Assembly (NCBI GenBank): GCA_021160155.1
Contig: JAGHDB010000022.1
Span: 1 to 9,039 of the forward strand
DNA length: 9,039 nt
From: Bacteroidales bacterium
GTDB lineage: Bacteria; Bacteroidota; Bacteroidia; Bacteroidales; UBA12481
Reading direction: 5' to 3'
This document shows positions 6,453 to 9,039 of the stretch, in pieces. Position numbers and translations under genes: made by a program. Every line of letters starts with the position of its first letter. Positions within the stretch are counted from its first letter, which is position 1. The notes under the pieces are model-generated. The model did not search any database. It was not told the DNA's origin and was given only the letters and a program-made list of their open reading frames with translations.

Positions 6453-7477
6453 CCTGATATAAACTGCTTCAAGGGTTGCGGAAGTGGAAATTCCGGAAGA
6501 CGTGCAACCGGGACCCGGATGATTTCGTCGTCGAAAAAATCCGGATCTGCCGTCCATTCTATCGGCCGGTAATACCTGATCCGGATATCCTGATGCGTCA
6601 ACCGGTGTATCTGTGTGTAAACCAGCTTTGGGTCCCGGATTGCAGGCGAGAAAAATTCCGGCCCTGCACTCTCCAGGAGCGGCAACTCATATAATCCCCT
6701 CCAGATGTCATTACCGGTTCTCTTGTGCAACCAAATCTGATCATCTGTCAGGATAAAAAAGTAGTGAAAGAATCTCTTTTTACGATTGAGCTTTCTGGAT
6801 TTTACCGGAAAGTTGATTTCGGAGCGGTTACGATGGGCCAGACAAAACCGTTGCAACGGACAGAGCAGGCAAGCAGGATTGGCCCGGGTACAGCAAGTAG
6901 CCCCCAGGTCCATCATCGCTTCATTAAAATCCCCCGGGTTTACCGGATCAAGAAGAGCCTGTGCCAGTTGCCGGTAATGGCGTTTCCCTGCACCGGTATC
7001 AATGGGTGTTGAATCAGCGTAAAGCCGACTGACAACCCGGTACACATTGCCATCAACGGCAGCATAAGGAAGTCCGTAACAAATTGAAGCAATGCAGGCT
7101 GCTGTATAATCCCCTATCCCTTTCAGAGCCCGGATTCCTGCAAATGTTTCCGGGAATTTTCCGCGTCGCTGAACCCACAGGTAGCGCGCAGTTTCATGCA
7201 GGTTACGGGCACGGGCATAATAGCCCAAACCTTCCCATAATTTTAACACCTCCCGTTCGTCAGCCCGGGCTAATGAAGACAAATCCGGGAAACGGGTAAT
7301 AAACCTCCGGTAATAACTGATTCCCTGTTTAATACGGGTTTGTTGAAAAATTATCTCAGATATCCAGATCAGATAGGGATCGTGACTGCCCCGCCAGGGA
7401 AGAGTTCGTTTATTCATCTGATACCATTTGCTTATCCCGGCGCGCAGGTCTGGTACTGAAATGATATCTCCCGGCAT
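6428..7477 (-). CDS. mutY: Adenine DNA glycosylase MutY
   Basis: MutY removes adenine mispaired with 8-oxoguanine and so prevents G:C to T:A mutations. I start it at 7477 (349 residues), because AGGAGG lies six bases upstream. An in-frame ATG at 7513 would add 12 unconserved residues and overlap the previous gene. Numbered from this start, the catalytic Glu is Glu41 (WISEIIFQQTR), the helix-hairpin-helix is LKGIGDYTAA (about 118-127), and the catalytic Asp is Asp142 (AVDGNVYRV). The iron-sulfur loop is Cys196-x6-Cys203-x2-Cys206-x5-Cys212, all present. The C-terminal NUDIX-like domain that recognises 8-oxoguanine shows WRGLYELPLLE and HRLTHQDI. The gene follows the OB-fold gene by two bases and converges on the S9 peptidase with a four-base overlap. 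Confidence 0.97.
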   Translation of the reverse strand: MPGDIISVPDLRAGISKWYQMNKRTLPWRGSHDPYLIWISEIIFQQTRIKQGISYYRRFITRFPDLSSLARADEREVLKLWEGLGYYARARNLHETARYLWVQRRGKFPETFAGIRALKGIGDYTAACIASICYGLPYAAVDGNVYRVVSRLYADSTPIDTGAGKRHYRQLAQALLDPVNPGDFNEAMMDLGATCCTRANPACLLCPLQRFCLAHRNRSEINFPVKSRKLNRKKRFFHYFFILTDDQIWLHKRTGNDIWRGLYELPLLESAGPEFFSPAIRDPKLVYTQIHRLTHQDIRIRYYRPIEWTADPDFFDDEIIRVPVARLPEFPLPQPLKQFISGRLAELTG

Positions 7478-7479
7478 GG

Positions 7480-7902
7480 TTATCCTCCTCGCTGATTGCT
7501 TATTACGATACAATGAGTCAGGAGAATCTCAGTTAAAGTAATTCCCCTGCATACTCCTTTAATAATTACCTTATCTCCGATTTTAAGTTTATTTGGGTGG
7601 TCGTATATTGATTTTCTGAACACGCATTTCACAATCCGCATGTCTGAACCCATTGTAATAAATGCATCATTGCGCCCGGCAACTGTTCCTTCAAGCAGAA
7701 TCACTTTATCGGTATATAAAGAATGGGCATAAGGCGGATTTTCAGTATACGTGTTAAACAACTCATAAGGAGTCATATCAGTAGCAGCAGTAAGATAGCG
7801 AAGATTATAATAGGGAGGAAAAAAGATCCGTATGGTCAGACCTATCCCCATTAAGATAACTGCAAACAGAATCAATCTGGTATGTAAGAAAGACCATTTC
7901 AT
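7480..7902 (-). CDS. Membrane-anchored OB-fold protein (tRNA_anti-like)
   Basis: This 140-residue protein has one N-terminal membrane helix (about residues 8-27), followed by a small beta-rich domain outside the membrane. The pattern YELFNTYTENPPYAHSLYTD, VILLEGTVAGR, MRIVKCVFRKS and LKIGDKVIIKGVCRGI resembles the tRNA_anti-like OB-fold family found mostly in Bacteroidota. The family's function is not established, and it should not be taken to bind tRNA on the name alone. The gene follows the response regulator by 28 bases. Its last codons (Arg-Gly-Gly-stop) form the ribosome binding site of mutY, so translation of the two is probably coupled. No catalytic residues are apparent. Confidence 0.8.
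   Translation of the reverse strand: MKWSFLHTRLILFAVILMGIGLTIRIFFPPYYNLRYLTAATDMTPYELFNTYTENPPYAHSLYTDKVILLEGTVAGRNDAFITMGSDMRIVKCVFRKSIYDHPNKLKIGDKVIIKGVCRGITLTEILLTHCIVISNQRGG
7484..7490 (-). promoter_or_regulatory. Strong Shine-Dalgarno site of mutY
   Basis: GAGGAGG on the minus strand ends six bases before the ATG at 7477. This is an ideal Shine-Dalgarno sequence and the only strong one I see in the window. It lies within the final codons of the OB-fold gene and decides the mutY start. Confidence 0.75.
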
Positions 7903-7930
7903 GCAGATGAAGGTGCTGGCTCAATCCGCA

Positions 7931-8356
7931 TCATGTTTTAAACAAATACTTCCGGATGGTAGTAAGCATATCTTTAGAATCAAACGGTTTGATCAGACAT
8001 TCCTGGGCTCCGGCCAGCAGCATTTTTTCTTTAACCCCCTCATAAGAATAAGCTGTATAAGCAATAATTGGAAGAGAAGGAAAACGGGCACGAATCTCGC
8101 GCGTGGCTTCAAAACCGTTTTTTACCGGCATCTGAATATCTGTAATCACCAAGTCAATATGATTATCAGACAAACAGATATCAACAGCATCCTGTCCATT
8201 CACTGCCCAAAGTAATTGAACCTTTGTTTTTTTCAGAGCTTCAGCCAGGAACAGATAATTCATCTCAATGTCTTCGGCAATGAGAAAAACAAGTTGATCC
8301 CATTCGTACCGCAGAATTTTTTGATTGTAAGCATTCTGATCAGGAGTGGATTCCAT
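7931..8356 (-). CDS. Receiver-only response regulator
   Basis: This 141-residue protein is a single CheY-like receiver domain with no output domain, acting in a phosphorelay as a switch or phosphate shuttle. The acidic pair is Glu28-Asp29 (LIAEDIE), the phosphorylated Asp is Asp73 (LVITDIQMP), and the switch residues Thr101 (AYTAY) and Lys123 (CLIKPF) are present, so it should be active. A 20-residue N-terminal extension precedes the domain. The style of the domain (EDIEMNYLFL, NGFEATREIR) is like the C-terminal receivers of hybrid histidine kinases in Bacteroidota, from which it may derive. No kinase gene is in the window, so its partner is unknown. It is the first gene of the unit that continues into the OB-fold gene and mutY. 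Confidence 0.93.
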   Translation of the reverse strand: MESTPDQNAYNQKILRYEWDQLVFLIAEDIEMNYLFLAEALKKTKVQLLWAVNGQDAVDICLSDNHIDLVITDIQMPVKNGFEATREIRARFPSLPIIAYTAYSYEGVKEKMLLAGAQECLIKPFDSKDMLTTIRKYLFKT

Positions 8357-8367
8357 CGGATTATGTA

Positions 8368-8398
8368 TTGATAAGGAAGAAAAAAACCATTAATTTCG
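8368..8398 (+). promoter_or_regulatory. Candidate promoter of the Gfo/Idh/MocA oxidoreductase
   Basis: TTG (8368-8370), a 20-base spacer and TAATTTCG (8391-8398) match the Bacteroidota promoter pattern with one mismatch in the -7 box (TTCG for TTTG). The predicted start, near 8405, gives a leader of about 37 bases. On the opposite strand a weaker candidate for the response regulator is TTG (8451-8449), 22 bases, TAATTTTC (8426-8419). Confidence 0.4.
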
Positions 8399-8415
8399 TG
8401 CCCTTTAAGATATTC

Positions 8416-8440
8416 TGTGAAAATTAATAAAAATTTCACA
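8416..8440. promoter_or_regulatory. Spaced inverted repeat TGTGAAA / TTTCACA
   Basis: The arms at 8416-8422 and 8434-8440 are exact reverse complements separated by 11 A/T bases. The distance between arm centres is 18 bases, close to two helix turns, so a dimeric regulator could contact both. It overlaps the weak -7 candidate of the response regulator and ends one base before the GTG start of the oxidoreductase gene. As RNA it could also form a hairpin next to that start codon. Confidence 0.4.
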
Positions 8441-8441
8441 A

Positions 8442-9039
8442 GTGCGAGCAAATATTGCAACGGGTATTGCATCTTTTGGTATGTCGGGAAGAATTTTTCA
8501 TGAACCCCTGCTGCGATGCCATCCCGGTTTCACTCTGAAAAAAGTACTCTCCAGATCGGGAAAACAACCTGAAAAACTTAGTCCCGGTATTTCTGTCTGC
8601 AAAACATACGAAGAGTTAATTAACGATCCCGGAATAGAACTGATAGTGGTGAATGTACCCGATCATCTTCATTACGATTTTGCCCGCCGGGCAATACTTG
8701 CCGGCAAACATACGGTTGTTGAAAAGCCATTCACAGTTTCGGTAGATGAAGGGAAAGAGTTAATCCGCCTGGCGAAAGAAAAAAAAAGGGTGCTGTCTGT
8801 ATTTCAAAACCGGCGGTGGGACAGTGATTTTCTGGCAATCCGCAAAGTGCTGTCTGACAAAGTATTGGGCAGGATCGTTGAATTTGAGGCCCATTTTGAC
8901 CGGTACCGTCCTGAGCCGGCATCCGGCACCTGGAAAGAACAGGAGGGTACCGGAACCGGTGTATTATATAATCTGGGTGCTCATCTGATCGATCAGGCTC
9001 TGGTTCTTTTCGGGTGGCCCGAAGCAGTCTATGCCGATA
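8442..9039 (+). CDS. Gfo/Idh/MocA-family oxidoreductase (partial, cut at window end)
   Basis: This is an NAD(P)-dependent sugar or polyol dehydrogenase, of which the first 199 residues are visible and which continues past the window edge. The start is GTG at 8442: a stop codon in the same frame lies at 8418-8420, and the only later candidate (ATG at 8481) would delete the cofactor-binding strand. The Rossmann fold shows GIASFGMSGRIFH (8-20), in the position of the family's glycine-rich loop. The catalytic motif Glu-Lys-Pro (94-96, VVEKPFTV) and NLGAHLIDQAL (His181, Asp184) are present. The sequence style fits the YvaA/IolW branch, which includes NADPH-dependent scyllo-inositol dehydrogenases, but the substrate cannot be fixed. 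The SRSGK segment (37-41) after the second strand hints at NADP use. A nine-A run (8779-8787) lies in frame within a Lys-rich helix. Confidence 0.93.
   Translation, partial: MRANIATGIASFGMSGRIFHEPLLRCHPGFTLKKVLSRSGKQPEKLSPGISVCKTYEELINDPGIELIVVNVPDHLHYDFARRAILAGKHTVVEKPFTVSVDEGKELIRLAKEKKRVLSVFQNRRWDSDFLAIRKVLSDKVLGRIVEFEAHFDRYRPEPASGTWKEQEGTGTGVLYNLGAHLIDQALVLFGWPEAVYAD

Noticed and set aside
6476..7299. Plus-strand open frames opposite mutY
   Set aside because: All are antisense to an intact mutY with complete catalytic and iron-sulfur residues, and they show no domain of their own.
7478..7513. Longer MutY start at 7513
   Set aside because: The extra residues MYRNKQSARRIT are not conserved and overlap the OB-fold gene, while AGGAGG is ideally placed for the ATG at 7477.
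8416..8440. A standard Crp/Fnr binding site
   Set aside because: The TGTGA and TCACA half-sites are 15 bases apart rather than the usual six or so, so I report only a dyad of unknown reader.
8260..8472. Minus-strand open frame across the response regulator start
   Set aside because: It overlaps the regulator in another frame, spans the intergenic region and shows no family resemblance.
8731..8922. Minus-strand open frame opposite the oxidoreductase gene
   Set aside because: It is a shadow of the Gfo/Idh/MocA coding frame, with Cys/Pro-rich low-quality translation and no domain.
1..9039. A new defence or mobile system
   Set aside because: All genes belong to housekeeping or common envelope families, composition looks even, and there are no integrase, transposase, toxin or nuclease genes beyond MutY.

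Overview
This window looks like ordinary chromosomal DNA from a member of the Bacteroidota. The protein families and their lipoproteins fit that group. Most starts lack a Shine-Dalgarno sequence, and at least one promoter has the phylum's typical layout (TTG, about 20 bases, TAnnTTTG). The exact genus cannot be read from the sequence. Every long stretch is explained by a gene of known family, and I see no phage, insertion sequence, CRISPR array or toxin-antitoxin pair.

Layout: (1) Positions 1-236 hold an AT-rich flank, a six-base GGGTGT repeat (107-144) and a tRNA-Ser(GCU) gene on the minus strand with its own promoter. (2) Positions 314-2068, minus strand, form a tight cluster in the order clpS, nfeD-like, floA. 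It pairs an N-degron adaptor of the Clp protease with a membrane-organising flotillin module. (3) Positions 2268-6431, plus strand, carry recA, a TPR lipoprotein and an S9 peptidase lipoprotein with overlapping ends (14 and 4 bases), so probably one transcript. (4) Positions 6428-8356, minus strand, carry a receiver-only response regulator, a small membrane-anchored OB-fold protein and mutY, again closely spaced. (5) From 8442 to the edge, plus strand, is the first two thirds or so of a Gfo/Idh/MocA-family NAD(P)-dependent oxidoreductase.

Two DNA-repair genes (recA, mutY) and a proteolysis adaptor (clpS) lie close together, but in three different transcription units, so proximity alone does not show a shared function. 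The most interesting non-coding features are the G-quadruplex-type repeat directly behind the tRNA, a dyad and a long fold-back in the recA leader, a palindrome holding the stop codons of two convergent genes, and a spaced TGTGAAA/TTTCACA dyad in the last divergent intergenic region. The most interesting gene-level features are the recA-lipoprotein-peptidase overlap chain and the receiver/OB-fold/MutY operon, in which the OB-fold gene's last codons form a very strong ribosome binding site for mutY.
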